A program made the translations under genes and the position numbers. 64,000 bases of DNA from Chitinophaga silvatica (lineage in GTDB: Bacteria > Bacteroidota > Bacteroidia > Chitinophagales > Chitinophagaceae). Where the stretch lies: assembly GCF_003419895.1 (NCBI RefSeq), contig NZ_QPMM01000016.1, positions 1 through 64,000 on the forward strand, written 5' to 3'. A model generated the notes under the pieces. The model was not told the origin of the DNA. It saw only the letters and a program-made list of their open reading frames with translations, and ran no database searches. Shown here piece after piece: positions 17,029 through 25,741 of the stretch (position 1 is its first letter; each line of letters starts with the position of its first letter).

Positions 17029-17211
17029 ATGTTAAAGATTTCCCTTGATGAATTATTTAAGGAACAATCTCAAACTCACTTCCTGGCTACAATTGAACCA
17101 TTAGTAGACACCGACTTCTATGTAAAAGTTACACCTTGGGTTAAGGAAGTTGGATGTATATGCAATTATTCTTTTGATATGCTAAAGATCTTATATGAAG
17201 CCGGCAATTAA
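17029..17211 (+). CDS. Small 60-residue protein with a C-x-C pair
   Basis: 60 aa, beginning MLKISLDELF. Cysteines at positions 43 and 45 (GCICNYSFDML) form a C-x-C pair. It lies 91 bp upstream of the first of three bacilliredoxin paralogues on the same strand. Those have their own C-x-C-type active site, so a redox partner role is conceivable. I cannot assign a family and there is no signal peptide. The peptide looks coding (balanced charge, no low complexity). Confidence 0.4.
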   Translation: MLKISLDELFKEQSQTHFLATIEPLVDTDFYVKVTPWVKEVGCICNYSFDMLKILYEAGN

Positions 17212-17302
17212 TCTTATTCCTGGCTTTTACTCATTCCCTTGTATCCCATAATTTATCTATGATTCCCAATTTGTTTTCTTCACCCTTTAAATAAGTATTC
17301 TT

Positions 17303-17749
17303 ATGAGTTCATCTCAACCTAAGACTAATTATCGTATTACGGAGCTTACCAAGCTTGGCATTAAAATATTAGAAACAGCAGATGATGTAGATAAGGCATT
17401 AAAAGAACCAGGCACTTCGTTTTTTGTTGTTAATAGCGTTTGTGAAAGCACAGATACTATTTTGTTGCCGGCACTCAAACTTTATATGAGTGATAGCGAT
17501 TTTGAAAAACCAGATAGAATGTTTTCAGTATTTGCTGGTTTAGATAGAGAAAGTACTAATAGATTAAGAAAACATATTGACGATCAGGAACCCGGCCTTC
17601 CTCATACTTCCCCTAGTGTGGTATTCTTTAATAATGGAAAACTTTCATATTATTTGCTCCAGCCTTATATTGAAAGACAAGATCCAAATGGGGTTGCCGC
17701 TGATATTGGAAATAGCATATTAGATATGCTTTATCCTGATAAAAAATAA
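17303..17749 (+). CDS. BrxA/BrxB-family bacilliredoxin-like protein with degenerate active site (CES)
   Basis: 148 aa, a full-length member of the YphP/YqiW (BrxA/BrxB) family with a thioredoxin-like fold. The active-site loop VVNSVCEST has Cys47-Glu-Ser where the family has Cys-Gly-Cys, so the second cysteine is lost. The distal features are kept (DRMFSVFAGLD, TSPSVVFF). Normal family members remove bacillithiol from S-bacillithiolated proteins. This copy cannot run a two-cysteine mechanism, and may be mono-thiol, a binding protein, or decaying. It shares the upstream sequence CACC(C)TTTAAA with the two following paralogues. Confidence 0.85.
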   Translation: MSSSQPKTNYRITELTKLGIKILETADDVDKALKEPGTSFFVVNSVCESTDTILLPALKLYMSDSDFEKPDRMFSVFAGLDRESTNRLRKHIDDQEPGLPHTSPSVVFFNNGKLSYYLLQPYIERQDPNGVAADIGNSILDMLYPDKK

Positions 17750-17758
17750 AAAACACTG

Positions 17759-17793
17759 AATAATGAAGAGCAGATTTCCTGCTCTTCATTATT
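17759..17793. terminator. Perfect 15-bp hairpin after the first bacilliredoxin paralogue
   Basis: AATAATGAAGAGCAG, a 5-base loop, and its exact complement. An A-rich run precedes it (a T-tract on the minus strand), and no T-tract follows on the plus strand. It separates paralogues one and two. Confidence 0.6.
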
Positions 17794-17846
17794 CCTACAC
17801 AATTGCCTATGAAGGCTGATTTTTTCACCTTTTAAAATTAATTTTT

Positions 17847-18296
17847 ATGCGTTACAATCCTGAATTAATCAGGTCCCTTAAAGATGACTTGGTTAATCTT
17901 GGTATAAAAGAATTGAGTTCATCAGATACCGTAGATAGAGTCATGAAACAGAACGGAACCAAATTGGTTATAGTCAACAGTGTATGTAGTTGTTCTGCTA
18001 ATATAGCTCACCCGGCAATAAGAAATATTATGGAAGACGACTCTATTAAGAAACCAGACAGAGTTGTTTCTGTATTTGCCGGAGTGGATATAGACGCAAT
18101 TAAAAGATTTAGAATTTATATCGCCGATATCCCCCCTTCTTCTCCTTGTATAGCCCTATTCAGAAACCAGGAACTATTACATTTTATTCCGAAGGATCGC
18201 ATAGAAACCTGGGGGTTAGAGGGAACTACTAAAAACTTAAAATTGGCTTTTGAACATTTCCATATAGATTCAGATGATTCTGATGATACAGAGTAA
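17847..18296 (+). CDS. BrxA/BrxB-family bacilliredoxin paralogue with CSC active site
   Basis: 149 aa. Active-site loop IVNSVCSCS with Cys47-Ser-Cys49: both cysteines are kept and the middle glycine is replaced. The rest aligns along its whole length with the third paralogue (RNIMEDDSIKKPDR, VFAGVD, IPPSSP). The C-terminus adds an acidic tail (DSDDSDD). Likely a working disulfide reductase for bacillithiolated proteins, though Ser in the middle position may shift its redox behaviour. It starts 97 bp after paralogue one. Confidence 0.88.
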   Translation: MRYNPELIRSLKDDLVNLGIKELSSSDTVDRVMKQNGTKLVIVNSVCSCSANIAHPAIRNIMEDDSIKKPDRVVSVFAGVDIDAIKRFRIYIADIPPSSPCIALFRNQELLHFIPKDRIETWGLEGTTKNLKLAFEHFHIDSDDSDDTE

Positions 18297-18310
18297 ACTC
18301 TTTACTCCGG

Positions 18311-18397
18311 GTTTATTTTATTCAGCATAATACTTTGAAAGGTCTCACTGCTGATATTGCCAACAGTGTTAGAGACGCAAAATCCAATTTCAATTAA
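18311..18397 (+). pseudogene. C-terminal fragment of a fourth bacilliredoxin copy
   Basis: Directly after the stop of paralogue two, one frame reads a peptide ending TADIANSVRDAKSNFN and then a stop at 18395. This aligns with the end of paralogue one (VAADIGNSILDML). The preceding residues YFIQHNTLKG also resemble its YYLLQPYIER, with a small deletion. There is no start codon and no N-terminal part. It reads as the remains of a deleted or recombined fourth copy, closest to the CES copy. Confidence 0.6.
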
Positions 18398-18460
18398 GAG
18401 TTATTTACAAAAACTGACAGATATAAAGTAAAATTCCATAAAGATTGCAACAATTGAATA

Positions 18461-18492
18461 TCTATCCTCCTTACAAAATATAGGAGGATAGA
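18461..18492. terminator. Hairpin in the bacilliredoxin spacer
   Basis: TCTATCCTCC / GGAGGATAGA, a perfect 10-bp stem around a 12-base AT-rich loop. It is followed by a pyrimidine-rich stretch. It lies between paralogues two and three. Confidence 0.5.
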
Positions 18493-18665
18493 TTCCTTCT
18501 CTTAAATTTTCCACTACAGGGAACGGTAACCTGTTCTATGCATACCTGCTGGCTCATCCAACTTCAGAATTTAGAAAAGAAATTCCCTACTTCTATATCA
18601 CTGCTGAATTCCCTACCACAGCTATTTCAGAAGGAAATGAACTTTCTTCTTTTCAACTGCGTTAA
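18492..18665 (+). pseudogene. Unidentified coding relic
   Basis: An open frame of about 57 residues with no ATG ends at the TAA at 18663. It includes NLFYAYLLAHPTSEFRKEIP and PTTAISEGNELSSFQLR, which look like a normal soluble protein. No in-frame start is visible after the stop codon at 18489, and I recognise no family. Probably the 3' end of a gene whose front half was lost when the bacilliredoxin copies rearranged. A chance open frame is possible. Confidence 0.3.
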
Positions 18666-18716
18666 CCCAAACGTGAGTTCTGAATTTTTAATTTATCACC
18701 TTTAAAATTATTGTTT

Positions 18717-19142
18717 ATGCCTTACTCTCCTTTGTTAATTAAACCCTTTAAAGATGAGCTGATTGATGTTGGTGTAAAAGAAATGGTTACACCAGAGGAT
18801 GTAGATAAAATCATGGATCAGTCAGGAACTACCTTAGTTGTAATTAACAGTGTATGTGGTTGTGCTGCTGGTATGGCTCGCCCTGCAATCAGAAAAATTA
18901 TGGAAGATGACTCTATAAAGAAACCAGATAGAATCGTGACTGTATTTGCCGGACAGGATTTAGACGCAACTGCAAGGTTCAGAAATTATATCGCAGATAT
19001 TCCCCCTTCTTCCCCTAGCATAGCATTGTTCAAAGACAAAGAACTAATCTATTTTATTCCTAAGCATAGAATAGAAAGCAGGGATGCAAACGCTATCGCT
19101 AATGATTTAACAAGCGTTTTTGAAGAATACCTGGTTGATTAA
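18717..19142 (+). CDS. brxB: BrxA/BrxB-family bacilliredoxin, canonical CGC active site
   Basis: 141 aa from the ATG at 18717, which aligns with the starts of the other copies; a TTG six bases earlier is less likely. The active-site loop VINSVCGCAAGMARPA contains Cys47-Gly-Cys49. VTVFAGQDLDATA and IPPSSPSIALF closely follow Bacillus BrxA/BrxB. Role in the family: reduction of protein-bacillithiol mixed disulfides in the cytoplasm. This is the only copy in the window with the intact motif and is likely the ancestral, working one. A strong terminator follows. Confidence 0.92.
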   Translation: MPYSPLLIKPFKDELIDVGVKEMVTPEDVDKIMDQSGTTLVVINSVCGCAAGMARPAIRKIMEDDSIKKPDRIVTVFAGQDLDATARFRNYIADIPPSSPSIALFKDKELIYFIPKHRIESRDANAIANDLTSVFEEYLVD

Positions 19143-19151
19143 GGTTTATTC

Positions 19152-19190
19152 CCGGGGTAAGATGCCTTACCCCGGATTTCTCTTTTTATA
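19152..19190 (+). terminator. Terminator between brxB and the convergent MFS gene
   Basis: CCGGGGTAAG / CTTACCCCGG with a 4-base loop, then ATTTCTCTTTTTA. It ends inside the last codons of the minus-strand MFS gene. Confidence 0.9.
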
Positions 19191-20781
19191 CCGTTGCCGC
19201 TGCCGGCTGATTCGATCTAACATTAATGATCGTACGATTTATATAAGGCGCCATTATAATCATAAACATCAATATAAGAATCAAAATCGCTATCATCTCA
19301 TAATAATCCATCGCATACTTCATATATACTTGCTTCTGAATAGCCCTATCCAACAAGGCTGGCGCCACTTTGGCCGCCTGATCACTCATTAAACCTCTTC
19401 CCTGTAAAGCCGCCTGATACAAATGTAACCTCTCTCCTAACTGTACATTTAATGCTGAAGTATTCTCACTTAAACTATTCGCATGAATTCTAGTAAAGAA
19501 AAGAGAGAAATAATTGATTGATGCAGTACTCAAACTAAAAAAAGCAAATCTCACAAATACACCAGCCGTAGAGGCTGAAGCACTTATGCTCTCCGGAACA
19601 GATGAAATAATAAACAACACTATCGGAGTCAGAAGCATCCCCGCTCCCAGCCCCTGGATAATCAACGGTGCAATAAATGTTGATTGGTCTGCCTCTGCGG
19701 CAAACAAAAAGTACATCGACACATGAAATACCAATAACAGGAAAAAGCCCACCAGCCAGATGAATTGCAATGGCCGGCGCTGGATCACCAATCTACCTGC
19801 TATTATTGCTCCAATGACAATTCCTATGATATTATATATCAGTACCTCATAAGTATGTATAGGGTCCATACCTAATACCTGAGAGAAATAGGTAGTAGTT
19901 ACATTAAATGCCCCGCGAATGATATACAAGGCCCCTAACAGAAAGATGCCAAATACAAACCCTTTTGATTTAAATACGGCCATATCAATAAATGGCCGCT
20001 TCCTGTGCAATTGGCGGACAACAAACACTACAGTCAAAAATATGATGGCTACAATGGACCAACGTATCGTTACATTCTGTAACCAATAATACTGCTGGCC
20101 ATAAATCAGAATATAGCCCAGGAGTATCAACATCGGTGCATATAAAAAGAAGCTGGTCCAGTCGAGCTGGTATAAAGGCATCTTCCTCGTCAAATGTACC
20201 CTGTTCATAATCAGCAACAGCAATACTGCTCCGGGAACAAATGCATAGATCATCATCTTGTAAAGTACATTGTATTCATAATTATCTACCAATGGGGCCG
20301 TAACCAAGGAGGTCAGGGAACCTGAACAAAGGATCATTCCATAAAAAATGCTATACCCGGTTTCTCTGGCATGTTCAGAATGTAAGCGGCTGAATAAGAG
20401 CGTAAGACAAATACTGGTCACCCCGCAATTCAGGATTCCCTGTAAAAACCGACCGGTAAATAAGGAATAGAGGTCATGCGCATTATAGGTCAGATAGGTC
20501 ACTATAACCTGAAGTGCCAGACAAATCAGAAAGTATTCCTTGGTAGCTATTCTGCTGAAGAAACGCTTTTCCAATGGGGTAAATGCTACCAAGGCCGCAT
20601 AATAAACCAACATGGAAAACTGAATATCCTGCGGTTCAGCACCATAATAGCCTGTTGCTGCATTTACGTTCGCTGTAGATAATGCAAAGAGCATGACTGT
20701 AGGAAACATCACCATAAAGATGTTGAGTCGTATCAGCCACTCCGGTACCCAGGGGCGAAATATATGTTGGTTCCTCGACAT
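19186..20781 (-). CDS. MFS efflux permease (DHA2/EmrB-like)
   Basis: 531 aa with about 14 membrane helices, the DHA2 layout. It is the last gene of a TolC-HlyD-MFS operon, with the HlyD stop six bases upstream of its start. Helix-2/3 loop FTPLEKRFFSRI and a mid-protein loop near 210 match drug-proton antiporters. The classic DHA2 motif C is not obvious to me. Together the three proteins should form a tripartite pump across both membranes. Substrate unknown; the divergent AraC regulator suggests induction by a small molecule. Confidence 0.87.
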   Translation of the reverse strand: MSRNQHIFRPWVPEWLIRLNIFMVMFPTVMLFALSTANVNAATGYYGAEPQDIQFSMLVYYAALVAFTPLEKRFFSRIATKEYFLICLALQVIVTYLTYNAHDLYSLFTGRFLQGILNCGVTSICLTLLFSRLHSEHARETGYSIFYGMILCSGSLTSLVTAPLVDNYEYNVLYKMMIYAFVPGAVLLLLIMNRVHLTRKMPLYQLDWTSFFLYAPMLILLGYILIYGQQYYWLQNVTIRWSIVAIIFLTVVFVVRQLHRKRPFIDMAVFKSKGFVFGIFLLGALYIIRGAFNVTTTYFSQVLGMDPIHTYEVLIYNIIGIVIGAIIAGRLVIQRRPLQFIWLVGFFLLLVFHVSMYFLFAAEADQSTFIAPLIIQGLGAGMLLTPIVLFIISSVPESISASASTAGVFVRFAFFSLSTASINYFSLFFTRIHANSLSENTSALNVQLGERLHLYQAALQGRGLMSDQAAKVAPALLDRAIQKQVYMKYAMDYYEMIAILILILMFMIIMAPYINRTIINVRSNQPAAATV

Positions 20782-20786
20782 TACCG

Positions 20787-21854
20787 TTATTCTTTAGATA
20801 CAGATACATTTGCATTCATTCCTGCCGCCAGTTCTTTCAACTCCTCAGGCTTGCCGTTTAACCGGATTCTTACAGGAATACGCTGAGCTATTTTAACGAA
20901 GTTGCCAGTTGCATTATCCGGTGGTAGTAGGGAAAATCGACTGCCTGTAGCGCCAGAAAGTGATATAATTTTCCCGCTGAATTGTTTTCCTGGAAACGCA
21001 TCGATCGTAATATTGGCAGTTTCGCCAATACTCATATGTCGGATCTGCGTTTCTTTAAAATTGGCAACAACCCATTTACCGGCTTCCCAATCAACGATAT
21101 ACGCTAAAACCTGACCGGCCGAAACCAGCTGCCGTGGCTGAATTGTTCTTCTGCCCATTTTACCGTCATAGGGAGCTGTGATGATTGTATAGGATACATT
21201 CAGATCATTTTTTACCACTACAGCCTCTCTCCTTTTAATTTCGGCTTCCAAAGCTTCTTTCTGTATTCTGGTATCATTAATCTTTGCCAGAGAGGTCTGG
21301 TAGGCATCTAATGCAGTATTATATTCAGAGCGGGCTACAGCCAATGCAGCTTCTACCCTTTCGAGCTGTTGCTTGGTGGCCGATTCTACGTCATATAATT
21401 TTTTATATCTGTCATATTCCTGTTCCTGATGTACCAGTTTTGCTTTTGCAGCAGCTATTTGGGATTGATTTACTTTAGAAGATTGTGCTGCCGTGTTTAC
21501 ATTACTTTTTAGTATATCCACCTGTGCTTTGGCATTCATTAAAGATGCTTCCGCTTCCTGTTGCTGAGCTGCATATTCGCTGTTATCAATGATTACCAGG
21601 GTATCTCCTTTATGTACTTCCTGATTTTCTTCATACTTAATTTCTTCAATAAATCCTGTTACTTTAGCAACAACCGGATTGATATATTCATCTACCTGTG
21701 CATCGTTTGTTTCCTCATATTTCCAGTGATGCAACAATGTTTTAATCCCCCAGATAGCAAGACAGATAACTATTATGATTGCAATAATAGTGGTGATTCT
21801 GGATATAAGCCTGTCTGTTTTATTCGTATTTGTATTTGTGTTCGTCTTGTTCAT
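20787..21854 (-). CDS. HlyD/EmrA-family periplasmic adaptor
   Basis: 355 aa. The N-terminal Asn/Thr/Lys-rich stretch is followed by one membrane anchor at about 18-40. The lipoyl half-motif with NDAQVDEYINPVVAKVTG (about 54-71) is followed by a long coiled coil (about 100-210) and the second lipoyl half with TIITAPYDGKMGRRT (about 222-236). This is the standard layout for the EmrA type. Lies 3 bp from the TolC stop and 5 bp from the MFS start. Acts as the bridge in the efflux pump. Confidence 0.92.
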   Translation of the reverse strand: MNKTNTNTNTNKTDRLISRITTIIAIIIVICLAIWGIKTLLHHWKYEETNDAQVDEYINPVVAKVTGFIEEIKYEENQEVHKGDTLVIIDNSEYAAQQQEAEASLMNAKAQVDILKSNVNTAAQSSKVNQSQIAAAKAKLVHQEQEYDRYKKLYDVESATKQQLERVEAALAVARSEYNTALDAYQTSLAKINDTRIQKEALEAEIKRREAVVVKNDLNVSYTIITAPYDGKMGRRTIQPRQLVSAGQVLAYIVDWEAGKWVVANFKETQIRHMSIGETANITIDAFPGKQFSGKIISLSGATGSRFSLLPPDNATGNFVKIAQRIPVRIRLNGKPEELKELAAGMNANVSVSKE

Positions 21855-21857
21855 AAA

Positions 21858-23192
21858 CTAAAGGTTACCTGTTGCTTTCAATAATTGATAATACTGTAAC
21901 TGTGCTGTAACAGCGGCTGTTGTGAGATCGAAACGTGCCTGAAGCAATTGCGATTCAGCATCTAGCAAATCTGTCAGTAATGATAACTGATTGAAATAAG
22001 TATTATTTACAATCCTGAAATTCTCCTTTGCCTGTGTTATATTATCATTCGCTACCTGGATTCTTGTTAGTGCTTCTGTATATCTGAGGTAAGCAGCTTT
22101 AACATCCTGCCTTACCTGATCCTGAACATCTGCATGTTCTATTTCCTGTCTTTCCAGGTTTATTTTAGCTTCCGATTTTTTGTGTTTATTTTGATAGAGG
22201 GCAGATAACGGCATACTGGCTTTCACTCCTGCCTGTCCTAATCCATATACGGCTATGGAATATGGATAGAATTGAATTTGAGGATAGGTATAAGCATATT
22301 CTGCATACAGTCCTATTTTTGGTAGGATGTTACTCTTTACATCCTTCAATTTCAATTCACTTAGCAGGGTTTCTTTTTCTGAAATTTTAAATTGAAAAGA
22401 GTTTGCGTAGGCATCTGCTATATAATTGTCGTAGCCCTGCGTAGGATGTTCTTCCACAACTAATGTATCTATACCCAGATGATTATCGATACTATCTGGC
22501 TGCCCGATCACGATATTAAGGCGTTGATTGGCGATTTTAATTCCATTTTGAATTTCCAGTAGTGACATACGTTGTTTGGATAGATTAAGCTCAGCTCTCA
22601 ATACATCACTTTTCAGTACCACACCGTTGTTGAAGAGGTGCTTTATTTCTTCCAGTTCTTTCTCTCTGTCGAAAATATATTGTTGTAGTACTTTTTCGTA
22701 TGCTCGTCCACGATAGACATCCAGATATAAGGCGGCAGCTTTATATCTGATTTCTGTAGTAGTCAGGTTTTTCTGTTCCTTAGCCAACTCGGCTTCAGTC
22801 TGACGCACTTTGATTTCGCGGGTGGTTTTGCCACCATTATAAACGTTCAGGTAAGCATCTCCACCTAGCTGGTAATAGCCATGTTTTACAGGAAATTGTG
22901 TAGGGGCATTAAACAAACCGTCTTCATAGATAGCCAGATTAGAGACACGGGCATATAATCCATTTGCATTTACCTCTGGTAAACGTTCATCTTTTGCTGC
23001 CTTTGTTCTCTCTTCCAGGCTTTCGACACGGAGATATTGCATTTGTAATTGCTTATTGTAAACTTCAGCTCTTTTCCATACATCCGTTAACGTTAGGGGA
23101 TTATTCTCAGGGTCCTGGCTCCTGGCTTTTTTAGTAGTGCAAAAGATGAAGAGCACCCCCAAAACCAGCCACTTATTATTTATTATAACCAT
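21858..23192 (-). CDS. TolC-family outer-membrane efflux protein
   Basis: 444 aa with a cleavable signal peptide (about 1-25, ending ARSQ). Two OEP repeats of long helices follow: one with KTTREIKVRQTEAELAKEQK near 124-143 and one with KAAYLRYTEALTRIQVANDN near 366-385. First gene of the efflux operon. The divergent AraC regulator is 87 bp away, so the intergenic gap probably holds its operator. The length is normal. Confidence 0.92.
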   Translation of the reverse strand: MVIINNKWLVLGVLFIFCTTKKARSQDPENNPLTLTDVWKRAEVYNKQLQMQYLRVESLEERTKAAKDERLPEVNANGLYARVSNLAIYEDGLFNAPTQFPVKHGYYQLGGDAYLNVYNGGKTTREIKVRQTEAELAKEQKNLTTTEIRYKAAALYLDVYRGRAYEKVLQQYIFDREKELEEIKHLFNNGVVLKSDVLRAELNLSKQRMSLLEIQNGIKIANQRLNIVIGQPDSIDNHLGIDTLVVEEHPTQGYDNYIADAYANSFQFKISEKETLLSELKLKDVKSNILPKIGLYAEYAYTYPQIQFYPYSIAVYGLGQAGVKASMPLSALYQNKHKKSEAKINLERQEIEHADVQDQVRQDVKAAYLRYTEALTRIQVANDNITQAKENFRIVNNTYFNQLSLLTDLLDAESQLLQARFDLTTAAVTAQLQYYQLLKATGNL

Positions 23193-23279
23193 ATCTAAGG
23201 TGATGAAGATGCAAAGTTCGAATCGATCTACTTAAATTATTTTCTATAAATTGCCATAAAATTGTTAGATCCGGCCAAA

Positions 23280-24113
23280 ATGGAAAATTCACTTACACAG
23301 CACATCCTTGAAGATGTTGATGTTATACCTGAATCAACATATATATGGCATTGGAAAACAGAACATCGTTTCTCCTTCCATAAGCATAACAAAGGACAAT
23401 TGACCTATGTTGAAGGTGGGGCTGCTTTTTTATACACCAGAGATAAGACCTACTTTTTACCAGCCCGCCATTATATGTGGGTACCGGCTGGCGTTGAACA
23501 TTATTTCGTGCATCGGTATCCGGCTAATTATATCAGGAATATCTATTTCTTTTCAGACCCAACAGACGCAAACGACCCATTCTACAGTAAAACAGGTATT
23601 TACCCGGTAAGCAACCTGCTACTGGAAATGATCTTACATACAGCAAACTGGGACGGACATATTTTACCAACTGATAAGCGTTTTACATTTCTAAAGGCTA
23701 TGAAGGAAATGTTGCCAGAAATCAGTGCCTCTCCGCTCCCTATTAATTTACCTACTACAGATCATCCCAGATTGCAACCAGTACTAAGGTATATTCAGGA
23801 AAACCTGGCCGAAAACCTTACCCTGGAATCTGTTGGCCATCATTTTAATTTGAGTGAGCGCACACTTACCCGTTTATTCAGGAATACCATGGATATATCT
23901 TTTTTTCAATATCTTAAACTTGCCAGAATGATCAGGGCATTAGGGTATTTGCTGGAGACCCGGAAATCGGTAAACGAAATAGCCTGGGATACAGGTTATA
24001 ATAGTGTATCTGCCTTTAGTAATACCTTCTATAAACTGATTGGTAAAAGGCCGAGTGAGTTTCAGCACAAAGATCATAAGGAACCTGATCTACCACCCGA
24101 CATAATCCAATAG
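23280..24113 (+). CDS. AraC-family regulator of the efflux operon
   Basis: 277 aa from the ATG at 23280; a TTG 18 bases upstream would add six residues. The N-terminal cupin-like domain (HKHNKGQLTYVEGG, then PARHYMWVPAGVEHYF) binds a small ligand. The C-terminal 100 residues hold two HTH motifs (LTLESVGHHFNLSERTLTRLF; VNEIAWDTGYNSVSAFSNTF), ending KRPSEFQ. It is divergent from the TolC-HlyD-MFS operon, so it most likely activates or represses it. The ligand is not known. Confidence 0.92.
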   Translation: MENSLTQHILEDVDVIPESTYIWHWKTEHRFSFHKHNKGQLTYVEGGAAFLYTRDKTYFLPARHYMWVPAGVEHYFVHRYPANYIRNIYFFSDPTDANDPFYSKTGIYPVSNLLLEMILHTANWDGHILPTDKRFTFLKAMKEMLPEISASPLPINLPTTDHPRLQPVLRYIQENLAENLTLESVGHHFNLSERTLTRLFRNTMDISFFQYLKLARMIRALGYLLETRKSVNEIAWDTGYNSVSAFSNTFYKLIGKRPSEFQHKDHKEPDLPPDIIQ

Positions 24114-24170
24114 AAATTCTGAGAAAGATTTAGCAATTTAAGGGGATCAGAAAATCGCTAAATCAACAAA

Positions 24171-25706
24171 ATGAGAAAGTATGCCACTTTACCCTGCTTA
24201 TTAGCAGCAGTTAGCCTGTATTCAGCCCAGGCCCAACCCAAGAAAACAACAACCAATATCTCCAATGCTTTAACAACACCACCCTCAAGATCTGTTACAC
24301 TAAACCCAGACACCGCCGTAGTTACCATGCATGACGTAACTATCAAGGGGCAGAAAGTGCCTTACAAAGCCATTGCTGGCACTCAACCTGTCTGGGATGC
24401 CGATGGCAAAGCCATTGCCGGGATATTTTACAATTATTACGAACGAACTGATGTAAAAGACCGCAGTACCAGGCCTTTGGTAATTTCGTTTAACGGTGGC
24501 CCGGGTACTCCCTCCGTCTGGATGCAAATTGCCTACACCGGTCCGAGGCTCCTGAATATTGATGATGAAGGATATCCGGTTCAGCACTATGGAATACGCG
24601 AGAATCCACATTCCATTCTCGACATCGCCGACATTCTTTACATCGATCCGGCCAATACCGGCTTTTCAAGGGTGCTGGAAAAAGATGCGCCTAAGGAAAA
24701 GTTCTTTGGTGTAAATGCGGATATAAAATACCTGGCCGAATGGATTAATACCTTTGTATCCCGTCATAATCGCTGGGCTTCTCCGAAATACCTGATTGGC
24801 GAAAGCTACGGTACTACCAGGGTATCCGGTTTAGCACTGGAACTACAAAATGCCCAATGGATGTACTTAAACGGTGTGATCCTGGTATCTCCAACAGAAT
24901 TGGGCATCTCCAGAAATGGACCGGTAGATGCTGCATTAACCTTACCATATTATGCAGCAACTGCCTGGTATCATAAAGCCTTATCAAACGATCTTCAATC
25001 TAAAGACCTCAATGCCATATTACCGGAAGTAGAACAATTTACCATCAATGAGTTAATTCCGGCCATTAGTCAGGGTGGCTTTTTAGATGACCAGAAAAGA
25101 AAAGCTATTGCCGCAAAAATGGCCCACTATTCCGGATTGTCTGAAAAAGTGATCCTGCAGCATAATCTCAATGTTCCTGCACAGTTTTATTGGAAAGAGC
25201 TACTTAGAGATAAAGGGTATACCGTAGGGCGACTCGATTCCCGCTACAAAGGGATAGACAGAGCTGATGCGGGTGAGAGTCCGGATTACAATGCCGAATT
25301 AACCAGCTGGTTGCATGCCTTTACTCCGGCAATCAATATTTATTTAAGGGAAGAACTGAAGTTTGATACAGATCTTAAATACATGATGTTTGGCCCGGTT
25401 CATCCCTGGGATAGGAATAACGACAATACCGGCGAAAATTTACGTCAGGCTATGGCGGCCAATCCATGGTTGCATGTGATGATTCAATCTGGATACTATG
25501 ATGGAGCATGTGATTACTTCAATGCAAAATATAGCATGTGGCAATTAGATCCGGGTGGAAAATTAAAAGATCGCTTATCGTGGTATGGTTACCGCAGCGG
25601 ACATATGATGTATTTACGCAAAGATGATCTTAGCACCGGAAATGAGGATATCAGGAACTTTATCCGGAATTCAATTCCTAAACCAGGGCAGGCTGCCAAA
25701 TACTAA
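24171..25706 (+). CDS. S10-family serine carboxypeptidase-like peptidase
   Basis: 511 aa with a signal peptide (about 1-22, ending AQAQ). FNGGPGTPS (about 108-116) and GESYGTT (nucleophile Ser near 207) are S10 hallmarks. MMFGPVHPWDRN and YYDGACDYFNAKY near 424-446 carry the Asp region, and GYRSGHMMYLR near 482-492 contains the catalytic His. Expected to act in the periplasm or outside the cell, removing C-terminal residues. It lies 57 bp after the AraC gene on the same strand but is probably a separate unit. Confidence 0.9.
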   Translation: MRKYATLPCLLAAVSLYSAQAQPKKTTTNISNALTTPPSRSVTLNPDTAVVTMHDVTIKGQKVPYKAIAGTQPVWDADGKAIAGIFYNYYERTDVKDRSTRPLVISFNGGPGTPSVWMQIAYTGPRLLNIDDEGYPVQHYGIRENPHSILDIADILYIDPANTGFSRVLEKDAPKEKFFGVNADIKYLAEWINTFVSRHNRWASPKYLIGESYGTTRVSGLALELQNAQWMYLNGVILVSPTELGISRNGPVDAALTLPYYAATAWYHKALSNDLQSKDLNAILPEVEQFTINELIPAISQGGFLDDQKRKAIAAKMAHYSGLSEKVILQHNLNVPAQFYWKELLRDKGYTVGRLDSRYKGIDRADAGESPDYNAELTSWLHAFTPAINIYLREELKFDTDLKYMMFGPVHPWDRNNDNTGENLRQAMAANPWLHVMIQSGYYDGACDYFNAKYSMWQLDPGGKLKDRLSWYGYRSGHMMYLRKDDLSTGNEDIRNFIRNSIPKPGQAAKY

Positions 25707-25716
25707 ACATATTAGA

Positions 25717-25741
25717 AAGGGCGGGGAATTTTCCCGCCCTT
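25717..25741. terminator. Bidirectional terminator between S10 peptidase and barrel gene
   Basis: AAGGGCGGGGA / TTCCCGCCCTT hairpin with a very short loop. It is followed by TAAATTTTA on the plus strand. It overlaps the stop codon of the convergent gene at 25740. Confidence 0.88.

Noticed and set aside
13626..19142. Integrative element or prophage
   Set aside because: No integrase, tRNA, direct-repeat attachment sites or phage genes are visible. Only the AT-rich composition and orphan genes suggest transfer.
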